Positions 36,441 to 44,598 of a stretch of 64,000 nucleotides of DNA are shown here, piece after piece; positions within the stretch are counted from its first letter, which is position 1; every line of letters starts with the position of its first letter. The notes beneath the pieces were generated by a model that worked only from the letters and a program-made list of their open reading frames with translations, made no database searches and was not told where the DNA came from. Origin of the DNA: JARFQW01 sp963842955 (lineage in GTDB: Bacteria > Pseudomonadota > Gammaproteobacteria > Steroidobacterales > XN24). Where the stretch lies: contig CAWJIJ010000002.1 of NCBI GenBank assembly GCA_963842955.1, positions 302,270 to 366,269 of the forward strand, given 5' to 3'. The position numbers and the translations under genes were made by a program.

Positions 36441-36709
36441 GCGATTACCGTCCCGTGGACTGTGCGACCTATGCCGGCCTGGAGCTGGCGATCCTCCGGC
36501 GCCGCCGCCTCTTGCTGGGATGGCGCGATACGGGGGGGCTTGTACATATTGAGCGGGTTCGCCCCATGGACCTCCGAACGGCCAAGGGCGAGGAATTCCT
36601 CGTGTTTCGGACGGGAGACGGCGAGGTGGAAAAAGTGCGCCTGGATCGGATTTGTCGCGCGCGTCCCGTCCGCGCGGGGCTCCGCACATCGTCCCGCCAA
36701 GGCGCTTGA
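36437..36709 (+). CDS. rof: Rof-like (Rho-binding antiterminator) protein
   Basis: A 90-residue protein. It opens SDYRPVDCATYAGLELAI and ends its core with DGEVEKVRLDRICRARPV, which resembles Rof/YaeO, the small beta-barrel protein that binds and inhibits transcription terminator Rho. The GTG start overlaps the hemW stop (GTGA). The last 15 residues lie outside the typical domain. The match is by pattern, so the function is probable rather than certain. Confidence 0.75.
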   Translation: MSDYRPVDCATYAGLELAILRRRRLLLGWRDTGGLVHIERVRPMDLRTAKGEEFLVFRTGDGEVEKVRLDRICRARPVRAGLRTSSRQGA

Positions 36710-37034
36710 GTGCGCTGACTTATTCACACATCCGGTTTTGGACTACCCAATCTGATCAGGCCGCTTTGACGCAGGATCGTCATTTCGAGGGAGAAATAGC
36801 CTAAGTCATTGATTTTAAAAAATGCTGCTCAGGTTGGTTGTTTTTCATCCAATCTGACTGTGACACTTTTCTTACCGGGGAAAAGACGCAGAATCCAAAA
36901 GCTCTCCACAGACTTATCCACAGGATCTGTGGATATTCCCCAAAGTTTCCGCAGCATTTCGACTAGGCGGCATTACTTAAAGTGATTCCTTAAGGAAAGG
37001 CTCTAAACGAGGACTGTTTCCGACGGGTCAAGAC

Positions 37035-37057
37035 ACCCTTTCCCGGGAGGGTTTTTT
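37035..37057 (+). terminator. Intrinsic terminator upstream of rpmE
   Basis: A 5-base stem ACCCT/AGGGT (37035-37039 and 37048-37052) encloses TTCCCGGG and runs into six T (37052-37057). It could end read-through from the hemW-rof side before the rpmE promoter. Confidence 0.55.
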
Positions 37058-37068
37058 CTTGCCGGGAC

Positions 37069-37097
37069 TTGTCCCCACGGGAAGGCCTCGATATCAT
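37069..37097 (+). promoter_or_regulatory. rpmE promoter candidate
   Basis: TTGTCC (37069-37074) and TATCAT (37092-37097) are 17 bases apart, which predicts a leader of about 40 bases before the rpmE ATG. In that leader CCCGG and CCGGG can pair and place the Shine-Dalgarno GGGGAG next to the stem, which could allow L31-dependent control. Confidence 0.5.
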
Positions 37098-37142
37098 GCC
37101 GCCCCTTTTTCCCGGAGACCATCGCCGGGGGAGCACGAGATC

Positions 37143-37355
37143 ATGAAGGCAAATACCCATCCCGATTACCAGGAAGTCAAGGTCGTCTGCAGCTGTGGCA
37201 ACACCTTTGAGACTCGGTCCACGCTCGAGGGCGAGCTGCACGTGGAAGTGTGCTCCAAGTGCCACCCGTTCTACACGGGCAAGCAGAAGATGATCGATTC
37301 CGGCGGCCGCGTTGACAAGTTCCGCAAGAAATACGGAATGTCCGCGGGCAGCTAG
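37143..37355 (+). CDS. rpmE: Ribosomal protein L31
   Basis: A 70-residue L31 of the zinc-containing type: the cysteines lie in VVCSCGNTF and VEVCSKCHPFYTGKQK. It starts MKANTHPDYQEVKV, as expected. GGGGAG lies about ten bases upstream of the ATG. The cysteine-containing form usually gives way to a cysteine-free paralogue when zinc is scarce; no paralogue is in this window. Confidence 0.97.
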   Translation: MKANTHPDYQEVKVVCSCGNTFETRSTLEGELHVEVCSKCHPFYTGKQKMIDSGGRVDKFRKKYGMSAGS

Positions 37356-37382
37356 CCCGCCGAGCGAGGCCTGACCTGACCG

Positions 37383-37412
37383 GCAACGGGGCGCCCCAGG
37401 GCGCCCCGTTGC
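37383..37412 (+). terminator. Strong hairpin after rpmE
   Basis: Perfect 12-base arms (37383-37394 and 37401-37412) made of G/C-rich sequence flank a 6-base loop 28 bases after the rpmE stop. No T run follows directly, so it may be a terminator or a processing/stability stem. Confidence 0.5.
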
Positions 37413-37447
37413 GTTGGTGACGCGCTGCAAAAAAAAGGGCTGTGATC

Positions 37448-37453
37448 TATAAT
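37448..37453 (+). promoter_or_regulatory. gltA promoter -10 candidate
   Basis: A consensus TATAAT stands at 37448-37453, about 115 bases before the gltA ATG. The matching -35 is weak (TGCAAA, 16 bases upstream), which suggests activator dependence. The rest of the leader shows no recognisable element. Confidence 0.5.
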
Positions 37454-37569
37454 CCTCAGCCCTCCCGTCGGCGGGTGCGTTTCCTCGCGAGGCATCTGCC
37501 TCCCGGCGACAGAGAGAGGTTGTCGTTCCTGGAGGGACGGCGAGAACCCGTAGCGTCAGGAAGCCGAAC

Positions 37570-38868
37570 ATGAAGGAATCAAACTTCTCTCTGGTCAACG
37601 AAAGCAGCGGCCAGAAGTCCGAGCACAAGCTGCATTCCGGTACCCAGGGGCCGGGGGTCGTGGATATCCGCAACCTCTATGCAAGCCAGGGAACTTTTAC
37701 GTTCGATCCGGGTTTCGTTTCCACGGCGAGCTGCGAAAGCAAGGTCACGTTTATCGACGGTGAGAAGGGCGTTCTTCTTTACCGGGGATACCCCGTTGAC
37801 CAGCTGGCGGGCAAGAGTTCCTTTCTGGAGGTGTCCTACCTGCTTCTTCACGGGGAGCTGCCGACGGCGTCCCAGCTCGAAGAGTTCCAGACGTCTATCC
37901 TGAGCCACACCATGCTCAATGAGAGCCTCCTGCGCTTCTTTGACGGCTTTCACTACGACGCACATCCGATGGCGATGGTGGCCGGCGTGGTCGGCTCCAT
38001 GTCCGCGTTCTACCACGACAGCACGGACATCCATGATTCGAACCACCGGGAAATCTTCTCTCACCGGATCATCGCCAAGATGCCGACCATCGCGGCGGCC
38101 GCCTACAAGCATTCCGTCGGCCAGCCGTTTATGTATCCGCGCAACGATCTGGGCTACTGCGCCAACATGCTGCACATGTACTTCGCCGTGCCCTGCGAGG
38201 AGTACGAGGTCGACCCCGTGGCTGCCGAAGCCCTGGATCTGCTCTTCGTTCTGCATGCCGACCACGAGCAGAACTGCAGTACGTCCACGGTCCGTCTCGC
38301 GGGCAGTTCGGGCACCAACCCCTACGCGGCCATCGCGGCCGGAGTTTCAGCCTTGTGGGGCCCAGCCCATGGCGGCGCCAACGAGGCGGTTCTCAACATG
38401 CTCGAACGGATCGGGTCGGTGGAGAACATTCCCGAGTACGTGGCCCGCGCCAAGGACAAGGACGATCCGTTCCGGCTGATGGGTTTCGGGCACCGGGTCT
38501 ACAAGAACTTCGACCCGCGCGCCAAGATTATTCGCCAGATGTGCCATAAGGTGCTTTCGCAACTCGGCCGGACCGATACGCCCCTGTTCGACCTCGCGCT
38601 TCGCCTGGAGGAGGTCGCTCTCGAAGACGATTATTTCGTCGAGAAGAAGCTGTATCCGAACGTGGATTTCTATTCCGGCATTATCTATCGGGCCCTCGGG
38701 ATCCCCACATCCATGTTTACGGTGATGTTCGCGATCGCCCGCACAGTGGGCTGGGTTGCGCACTGGCAGGAGATGATCTCTGATCCGACCGGCCGCATCG
38801 GCCGGCCGCGCCAGCTGTACACGGGCGAGGGTCCGCGCGACTACGTGGACCTGGACAAGCGGGGCTAG
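37570..38868 (+). CDS. gltA: Citrate synthase (type II)
   Basis: 432 residues; condenses oxaloacetate and acetyl-CoA at the entry of the TCA cycle. Catalytic regions are visible in LHADHEQNCSTSTVRLAGS, MGFGHRVYKNFDPRA and GIPTSMFTVMFAIARTVGW. The N-terminal domain and length fit the NADH-sensitive type II enzyme of gammaproteobacteria. Its TAG stop shares the bases CTAG with the stop of the convergent gene. Confidence 0.98.
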   Translation: MKESNFSLVNESSGQKSEHKLHSGTQGPGVVDIRNLYASQGTFTFDPGFVSTASCESKVTFIDGEKGVLLYRGYPVDQLAGKSSFLEVSYLLLHGELPTASQLEEFQTSILSHTMLNESLLRFFDGFHYDAHPMAMVAGVVGSMSAFYHDSTDIHDSNHREIFSHRIIAKMPTIAAAAYKHSVGQPFMYPRNDLGYCANMLHMYFAVPCEEYEVDPVAAEALDLLFVLHADHEQNCSTSTVRLAGSSGTNPYAAIAAGVSALWGPAHGGANEAVLNMLERIGSVENIPEYVARAKDKDDPFRLMGFGHRVYKNFDPRAKIIRQMCHKVLSQLGRTDTPLFDLALRLEEVALEDDYFVEKKLYPNVDFYSGIIYRALGIPTSMFTVMFAIARTVGWVAHWQEMISDPTGRIGRPRQLYTGEGPRDYVDLDKRG

Positions 38869-39479
38869 ATCGCTTCCTCCAGCAGGGCTTCTACTTCGGC
38901 CAGGCGGGCACGGCGCATGGGCCGGCCGTCCACCGGGCTGGCCGGTGGCTCCCGCAGTCCCAAGGGCGGAAAAACCGTGGCATCCACATCCACGTCGCCC
39001 CCAGTGAATCGGAATACCGGCATATAGACATAGCGGCCGTCGCGCATCTTCACGCGCCGCTGGGCGCTGTCGTAGGGTATTCCCTGGCCCATCAGTGCAA
39101 GCGCCACCGCCTCGGGCGTCTCGGCAAAAAGGTGCAGCGACACCTCGGAGTGCGCCGTGGCTGTTCCCTCGAGCACCGGACCCACGAGACGGGGCTCGAA
39201 GGAATGCAGCAGGCGCATGGACTCACGGGCGGCGCGACGCAGGCCCGTCAGGCTTTCGACATGCTGATCGCCTTCGAAGAGCCGCTGCTGTTCGCCGAGG
39301 GCTTCGGCGATCTCGGCGTTGGACGGCAGGGCATTGCGATCGAATACGCCAAGCCGCGAGGCGGCCTTTTTCTTGGCGATGAAATAGTCTTTCACCCCTT
39401 GTTCACGAATGACCCGTGCGGCTTCCTGGGCGATCCGCATGCGTAGATGGTTGGCCCGAGGGCCCGGCTTCCTGGCCAT
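38865..39479 (-). CDS. Conserved protein, nucleotidyltransferase-like, unknown function
   Basis: 204 residues. The basic N-terminus (RKPGPRANHLRMRIAQEAAR) and the segment KDYFIAKKKAASRLGV resemble a DNA- or RNA-binding region. The middle, RLVGPVLEGTATAHSEVSLH, followed by VFRFTGGDVDVDATVFPP, recalls a minimal nucleotidyltransferase with acidic residues. I remember close relatives in gammaproteobacteria but no experimental function. It is transcribed toward gltA and away from mrcA. Confidence 0.75.
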   Translation of the reverse strand: MARKPGPRANHLRMRIAQEAARVIREQGVKDYFIAKKKAASRLGVFDRNALPSNAEIAEALGEQQRLFEGDQHVESLTGLRRAARESMRLLHSFEPRLVGPVLEGTATAHSEVSLHLFAETPEAVALALMGQGIPYDSAQRRVKMRDGRYVYMPVFRFTGGDVDVDATVFPPLGLREPPASPVDGRPMRRARLAEVEALLEEAI

Positions 39480-39516
39480 GTCCGAACGCCTCCCTTATGC
39501 GCGGATCGACGCCTTC

Positions 39517-42034
39517 TCAGAATAACGTTTCTTCCGGCTGTTCTTCTTCGTCGTCTTCGGGCAGGAAGGTTTCCGCCCCCAATTGAAGTTCGAGCGGCTC
39601 GGGGGCCGCTTCGGGGACGTGCCCGACCTGAAAGGTTTCGAATATCGCCGCATCTTCTCCGGCCCGGGCAAGCAGTCCCGTTTCGCTCGAAATACGCACG
39701 GTGACAAGGCCCGCCGGTTCCTCCTCGACGCGCTCCGGCGAGTTCGCCAGGGCGGTGCGCATGAACTCCACCCAGATGGGGAGTGCCGTGCGCGACCCTT
39801 CCTCGCCGCGGCCGAGCGGCCGGTCCTGGTCGAAGCCGACCCAGGCGGTGGCGACCAGGTCGGCGTTGAATCCGCTGAACCAGGCGTCTCTTCCTTCGTT
39901 GGTCGTGCCGGTCTTGCCCGCAAGGTCCTTGCGGCCCAGCTGCATGGCGCGGCGGCCCGTGCCCCGCCGGATGACGTCCCGCATCATGTCCGCCATGAGC
40001 CAGGCGTTCTGACGGGTGATGGCCAATGGCGGGTAGTCGGGCTGCAGCGGGGACGATTCCGGATCCTGGTCGGCACGAAGCGAGCCCTGGGCTTCCGACT
40101 TCCGGGCTTCTTCCCTTACCCGCTCGTCTTCGCAGGCCGCGCAGGCGACGGCCGGCTCGGCCTGGTAAAGCACTTCGCCCTCGGCGCTTTCGATGCGGTC
40201 AAGAAAATAGGGTTTGGTGGCAAAGCCGCCATTGGCGAAGCTCGCGTAGCCGGAGGCGAGTTCCAGTGGCGTGACTGCGCCGCTGCCCAGTGCCAGGGAG
40301 AGGTCTCGCGGGAGCATGTCCGGGGGAAAGCCGAAATGGGCGATATGCGCCATCGCGGGCCGTATGCCCATTTCGTTCAGAACCCGGATCGACACCAGGT
40401 TCCTCGACCTAACAAGCGCCTCCCTGAGCCGCGTCGGACCATAGAATCGACCGCTGTAGTTTTCCGGACGCCAGGCGGTTTCCAGGGCGCTGTCCTCGAA
40501 GACCACGGGTGCGTCATTGACGATGCTCGCCGGTGTGAAGCCGTTTTCCAGCGCGGCAGAATAAACAAAGGGCTTGAAGGCCGAGCCTGGCTGCCGACGG
40601 GCTTGTGTAGCGCGGTTGTACTTGCTGCCGGCGAACTCGAATCCACCCGACAGCCCGGCGATCGCGCCGTCGCGGGGGTCCAGCGCGACGAGCGGCGCCT
40701 TGCACCTGCGGGGCCTGGGCAAGACGCCAGCCCCGGTCACCCTGCGGTGGCTCCACGAGGATGACGTCGCCGGCGGCGAGGACCTCAGCCGCCGTCTTGG
40801 GTTCCGGACCTTGTCGGTCGTCATCGATGTAGGCCTTCGCCCAGGACAGCCCGTCCCACTCGATTTGCCGGGCCTCGCCGCCGCGCAGGACAACGGTCAC
40901 GGCCTTTTCTTCAACGGCCGTCACCAGCCCGACCCGGAACCAGACCGGTTCCGGGAACCCCTGCAGAAGACTATCCAGCTCGGCGGGCTCTGCCGGAAAC
41001 TCCTGGCCGCGAGCCAGCGGACCCCGGTAGCCGTGCCGGCGATCGTAGGCAATCAGTCCCCAGCGCAGGGCGTCGTTGGCGGCTTTCTGAATCTTGCTGT
41101 CGATGGAGGTCACGACGTGGTAACCCGCCGTGTAGGCCTGTTCCGGTCCATAGCGCTCGATCATGGACTGTCGCGCCATTTCGGCGATGTAGGGTGCTTC
41201 GACTTCGAGGGTTGGCCCAAAGATGCGCGAGACCATGGGCGCGGTCAGGGCGTCGTCGTACTCGGCCTGGTCGATTTTTCCGGTTTCCAGCATGCGGCGC
41301 AGGACATAGGCCCGACGCGAGATCGCGCGGTCCGGACTTGTTACGGGGTTATCCGTGGACGGTGCCTTGGGGAGTCCGGCAATAGTGGCCGCCTCGGGCA
41401 GTTCCAGATCGATGGCGCTTTTGCCGAAATAGACTTCCGAGGCCGCGCCTACTCCATAGGAACGCTGGCCGAGAAATATCTTGTTCATGTACAGGGTGAG
41501 GATTTCCTGCTTGTCGAGCTCGTTCTCGATGCGCAACGCAAGGAAGATCTCGCGGATTTTCCTTGAGATCGTCTTCTCCGGCGTCAGGAAGAAGTTTCTC
41601 GCGACCTGCATGGTTATCGTGCCGCCGCCCTGGCGCCGTTCGCCGGTCAGCGCCAGCGATGCGGCCGCCCTGACAAGACCCTGGTAGTCCACGCCGGGGT
41701 GTTCGAAAAACCGGTCGTCCTCGGCGGCCAGAAAGGCATCGATCAAGGTCGGCGGCATGTCGTCCCAGGTCAGCGGAACCCTTCGTTTCTCGCCGAATTC
41801 CGCCAGCAGCCTGCCGTCGCGCGTGAACACGCGCATGGGGACCTGGTACTGGACTTCCCTGAGGGCATCGACGGCGGGAAGGCCCGGGGCGACATAGTAG
41901 GACGCACCGATGCCGGCAAGAGCGGCGCTGCCGGCCAGAACAAGGACCAAGAGAACTAGCGCGTACAGCGCTCGCAAAAAAATCATTTCCCGAGTGAGGC
42001 CTGTTTGCTTGCCATTGGGGGATGGGGTATGCAT
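39517..42034 (-). CDS. mrcA: Penicillin-binding protein 1A, bifunctional glycosyltransferase/transpeptidase (frameshifted)
   Basis: About 838 residues. A membrane anchor (ALYALVLLVLVLAGSAALAG) is followed by the glycosyltransferase domain (FLAAEDDRFFEHPGVDYQGL, GGGTITMQVARNFFL), the transpeptidase with QPGSAFKPFVYSAALE (SxxK), SRN in VRSRNLVSIRVL and KTGTTNEGRDAWF. The two frames join at about 40694 if one base is removed, giving QVQGALVALDPRDGA. The start is uncertain: ATG 42034 (used here) or ATG 41986, nearer the anchor. It is divergent from the pil operon, and the two 5' regions overlap. Confidence 0.92.
42005..42033 (+). promoter_or_regulatory. Promoter candidate for the pil leader
   Basis: TTGCTT (42005-42010), a 17-base spacer and TATGCA (42028-42033) place a transcription start near 42040, immediately before the riboswitch aptamer. 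The element lies over the 5' end of mrcA on the other strand. Confidence 0.55.
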
Positions 42035-42040
42035 ATTACC

Positions 42041-42132
42041 ATCGCATGCCAAGGGCAAACCCACTGAAAGGTGGGGACGCAAAACCACCGATCTACGGGT
42101 CAGAAGGCCTACGACCGCGGGGTTACCATGAA
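42041..42132 (+). promoter_or_regulatory. Cyclic-di-GMP-I (GEMM-I) riboswitch aptamer in the pilM leader
   Basis: The conserved GEMM-I elements appear in order and spacing: AAGGGCAAACC (42051-42061), a short P2 stem capped by a GAAA tetraloop (CACTGAAAGGTG, 42062-42073), GGGGACGCAAAACCACC (42073-42089), a P3 region with ATCTACGGG, and the 3' element GCGGGGTTACC (42117-42127). The Vc2 position that selects the ligand (the middle G of AGGGC, G20 in Vc2 numbering) is G here, which favours c-di-GMP over cGAMP. The 5' P1 strand is less clear. It is the only leader of the pilMNOPQ operon. Confidence 0.88.
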
Positions 42133-42188
42133 GACGGAAAGGAATCTGCTAACCGCGGAGAGCTCACTCCCCGCGGTACCCCCCTCCC

Positions 42189-42218
42189 CGGAGCGCTCCG
42201 CTCCGACTTCATCTTTTT
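42189..42218 (+). terminator. Candidate riboswitch-controlled terminator
   Basis: The stem CGGAGC/GCTCCG (42189-42205) with a 5-base loop is followed after 8 bases by TTTTT (42214-42218). Just upstream, CCCCGCGGT (42169-42177) can pair either with the aptamer 3' strand ACCGCGGGG (42114-42122) or with the local ACCGCGG (42152-42158), the kind of exclusive pairing used in expression platforms. The distance to the T run makes the terminator assignment moderate. Confidence 0.5.
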
Positions 42219-42368
42219 GCCTTAATGCATGGATTCGGCGACTTATGTCGCCGAGTGCCGAGTGTGTCACGGTTTACTTAACCAATAATTTGATATATCT
42301 GTGTCCGCAGGATTAAGGCCACAGTGTATTTTTCGCCCCCAAGCTACGGACGGTAAAAGGAAAATATT
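42219..42368. other. Rest of the pilM leader
   Basis: No gene is visible between the candidate terminator and pilM. A strong hairpin CGGCGAC/GTCGCCG (42236-42253) with the loop TTAT lies here. TTTACT and TATATC (about 42273-42299) could be a weak second promoter. AGGA lies seven bases before the pilM GTG. Confidence 0.45.
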
Positions 42369-43430
42369 GTGATTTTCCGGAGAGCGAGTCGGCCACTTTT
42401 AGGGCTTGACATAACGACCTCTTCAGTCAAGCTCATCGAGCTCGGCCGAAGCGGAGATGGATTTCGGGTCGAGTCGTACGCGGCCGAAGCCAGTCCCCCC
42501 AATGCCATCAGCGAGAAAGCCATCGTTGACGCCGAGGCTGTCGGGGAGGCTGTGCGACGGGCCGTAAAGCGCTCAGGCGCAAAGACCCGGGACGCGGCGA
42601 TCGCCATCAGCGGCGACGCAGCCATTACCAAGGTCATCCAGATGCCCGCGTCATTCACCGATGCCGAACTTGAAGGCCAGGTGGAGATGCAGGCGGACCA
42701 GTACATCCCCTTCCCGATGGAAGAGGTCAGCTACGACTTCGAGGTGCTCGGTGTGTCGGAGAAAGATCCCGACATGCTGGACGTCCTCCTTGTGGCGACC
42801 CGAACCGAGAATGTGGATCAACGCCAGGCGGCGGTCGAAGCCGGCGGCCTCGGTGCGAGGATCGTGGACGTCGAGGCTTTTGCCCTCGAGAACGCCTGCC
42901 GACTCCTGAAGCACCAGATGCCCGACGGTGGGATGGGCCACAACGTCGCGGTCGTGGACTTCGGTGCGAGCAGCACGACGTTCAGCGTCCTGCGGGATCT
43001 GCGTGTTATCTACACACGGGACTTCGCCTTCGGCGGCCAGCTCCTGACCGAGGAGATCATGCGCACCTACGGCATGAGCCTCGAGGAGGCGGGTAAGGCC
43101 AAGAAGGCTGGCGGGCTGCCGGCGAACTACGAGCCCGAGGTCCTGGAGCCCTTCATCGACGACATGTCCCAGCAGGTTAGCCGTTCCCTGCAGTTTTTCC
43201 TGGCCAGCGGAAGCGGCCGGGAGCAGCCCGACCAGATCCTCGTGTGCGGCGGCTGCGCCAATATCACCGGAGTGGCCGACGTCATTGGCAGCCGGGTGGG
43301 TATTCCGACCGAGATCGGTAATCCCCTTGGAGAGATGAAGCTCTCTTCACGGGCGAAGTCCCAGGGCGTGATGAGGGATGCCACCGCGCTGCTTACAGCC
43401 TGCGGTCTGGCTTTGAGGAGTTTTGACTGA
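42369..43430 (+). CDS. pilM: Type IV pilus assembly protein PilM
   Basis: 353 residues; an actin-like cytoplasmic protein that binds the N-terminus of PilN and links the inner-membrane alignment complex to the pilus motor. Motifs include GLDITTSSVKLIEL, YIPFPMEEVSYDFEVLG, VAVVDFGASSTTFSVL and ILVCGGCANITGVADVI. The start is GTG with AGGA seven bases upstream. It overlaps pilN by one base (TGATG). Confidence 0.97.
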   Translation: MIFRRASRPLLGLDITTSSVKLIELGRSGDGFRVESYAAEASPPNAISEKAIVDAEAVGEAVRRAVKRSGAKTRDAAIAISGDAAITKVIQMPASFTDAELEGQVEMQADQYIPFPMEEVSYDFEVLGVSEKDPDMLDVLLVATRTENVDQRQAAVEAGGLGARIVDVEAFALENACRLLKHQMPDGGMGHNVAVVDFGASSTTFSVLRDLRVIYTRDFAFGGQLLTEEIMRTYGMSLEEAGKAKKAGGLPANYEPEVLEPFIDDMSQQVSRSLQFFLASGSGREQPDQILVCGGCANITGVADVIGSRVGIPTEIGNPLGEMKLSSRAKSQGVMRDATALLTACGLALRSFD

Positions 43431-43996
43431 TGCCTCGCATTAACCTGCTTCCCTGGCGCGAAGAACTTCGCAAGGAACGCCAGAGGAACTTCGGCATCGC
43501 GGCGATTTCCGCCGTGTTGCTTGGCGGCCTTGTTATCTGGGTTGCGCACGCAATCCTGCAGGGTCAGATCAACCATCAGCAGGCCCGCAACCGGGTGCTG
43601 GAGCAGGAGATCGCCGTTCTCGACGAGCAAATCGCCGAGATCAAGAACCTGCGCCAGAAGAAGGATCGGCTGCTTGCACGCATGACCGCTATCGAGGAGC
43701 TTCAGCGCACCCGCCCCGAAGTTGTTCATCTTTTTGACGAGATGGTCAAGACGGTCCCGGAGGGTGTGCACCTGGTGTCCATCAAGCAGGCGGGGCGCAC
43801 CGTGGAAGTGAACGGGACGGCCGAATCCAGCACCCGGGTTTCCGCGTTCATGCGCAACATCGAAAACTCCGAGTGGCTGACGCGACCTGGCCTCGAAGTG
43901 GTGCAGACAGTCGAGGACGGCCGTACCCGGCGCAGTGACTTCGTCGTTTCCGCCCAGCAGGTGAACAGCGCCGCTGAAGAGGAGGCGACGCCATGA
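43430..43996 (+). CDS. pilN: Type IV pilus assembly protein PilN
   Basis: 188 residues. The cytoplasmic N-terminus MPRINLLPWREELRKER is the PilM-binding signature (INLLPWR). It is followed by one membrane span (IAAISAVLLGGLVIWVAHAI), a coiled coil (about residues 48-90) and a small periplasmic ferredoxin-like domain. It overlaps pilO by ATGA. Confidence 0.97.
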   Translation: MPRINLLPWREELRKERQRNFGIAAISAVLLGGLVIWVAHAILQGQINHQQARNRVLEQEIAVLDEQIAEIKNLRQKKDRLLARMTAIEELQRTRPEVVHLFDEMVKTVPEGVHLVSIKQAGRTVEVNGTAESSTRVSAFMRNIENSEWLTRPGLEVVQTVEDGRTRRSDFVVSAQQVNSAAEEEATP

Positions 43997-44598
43997 AGTT
44001 CTTTGAGCAACTTCGCTCCCTGGATCCGAACGACGTCGGTCGTTGGCCGCTGCTGTTCCGGGCAATCCTGGTGGCTATCATCTTTGCGTTCGTTGCCGGC
44101 GGTGGCACCTGGTACTTCGTCATGAAGGACGGTATCCCGGCGCTGGAGCGGGTCGAGCGCCAGGAGCAGGACCTTCGCGCGACGCTGGAATCCAAGCAGC
44201 GCCTTGCCGCCAACCTCGAGGCCTATAAGGAACAGCTGGCCGAGGTGGAGCGCTCCTTCGGGACGATGCTCCGGCAGCTGCCGGGACGCACGGAGATTCC
44301 GAACCTGCTCGTGGACATTTCGCAGACGGGTCTCGCGGCCGGTCTCGACGAGCGGCTGTTCCAGCCGATGAACGAGATCCCCCAGGAGTCCTACGCGGAG
44401 CTGCCCATCAAGATCCAGCTGGCCGGCACCTACCACGAGCTGGGTAATTTCGTGAGCGGCGTCGCGGCTCTTCCGCGCATCGTGACGCTGCACGACGTCC
44501 AGCTGCAGCCCGATCCGGACGGTACGGTCGGTGAGCTGATCATGGACGTCACCGCCAAGACCTATCGTTATCTTGATGACGACCTGGAGGCCAACTGA
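43993..44598 (+). CDS. pilO: Type IV pilus assembly protein PilO
   Basis: 201 residues with one membrane span (FRAILVAIIFAFVAGGGTWY), a coiled coil, and a periplasmic domain containing IKIQLAGTYHELGNFVSGVA and LPRIVTLHDVQL, typical of PilO. It forms heterodimers with PilN in the alignment complex. It is joined to pilP by TGATG. Confidence 0.96.
   Translation: MKFFEQLRSLDPNDVGRWPLLFRAILVAIIFAFVAGGGTWYFVMKDGIPALERVERQEQDLRATLESKQRLAANLEAYKEQLAEVERSFGTMLRQLPGRTEIPNLLVDISQTGLAAGLDERLFQPMNEIPQESYAELPIKIQLAGTYHELGNFVSGVAALPRIVTLHDVQLQPDPDGTVGELIMDVTAKTYRYLDDDLEAN

Larger units (their letters stand above)
36710..37142. other. AT-rich intergenic region with DnaA-box cluster
   Basis: These 433 bases are clearly poorer in GC than their surroundings. 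They contain TTATTCACA (36720-36728), CTCTCCACA (36902-36910), a perfect DnaA box TTATCCACA (36914-36922) and TGTGGATAT (36928-36936, a reverse-strand box with one mismatch). The latter two form a perfect 9-base inverted repeat around GAT (36915-36935). A 10-base palindrome TCCTTAAGGA lies at 36987-36996. No gene is evident. Confidence 0.7.

Noticed and set aside
42236..42253. Strong hairpin in the pilM leader
   Set aside because: No T run follows, so I do not call it a terminator; it may be part of the leader fold.
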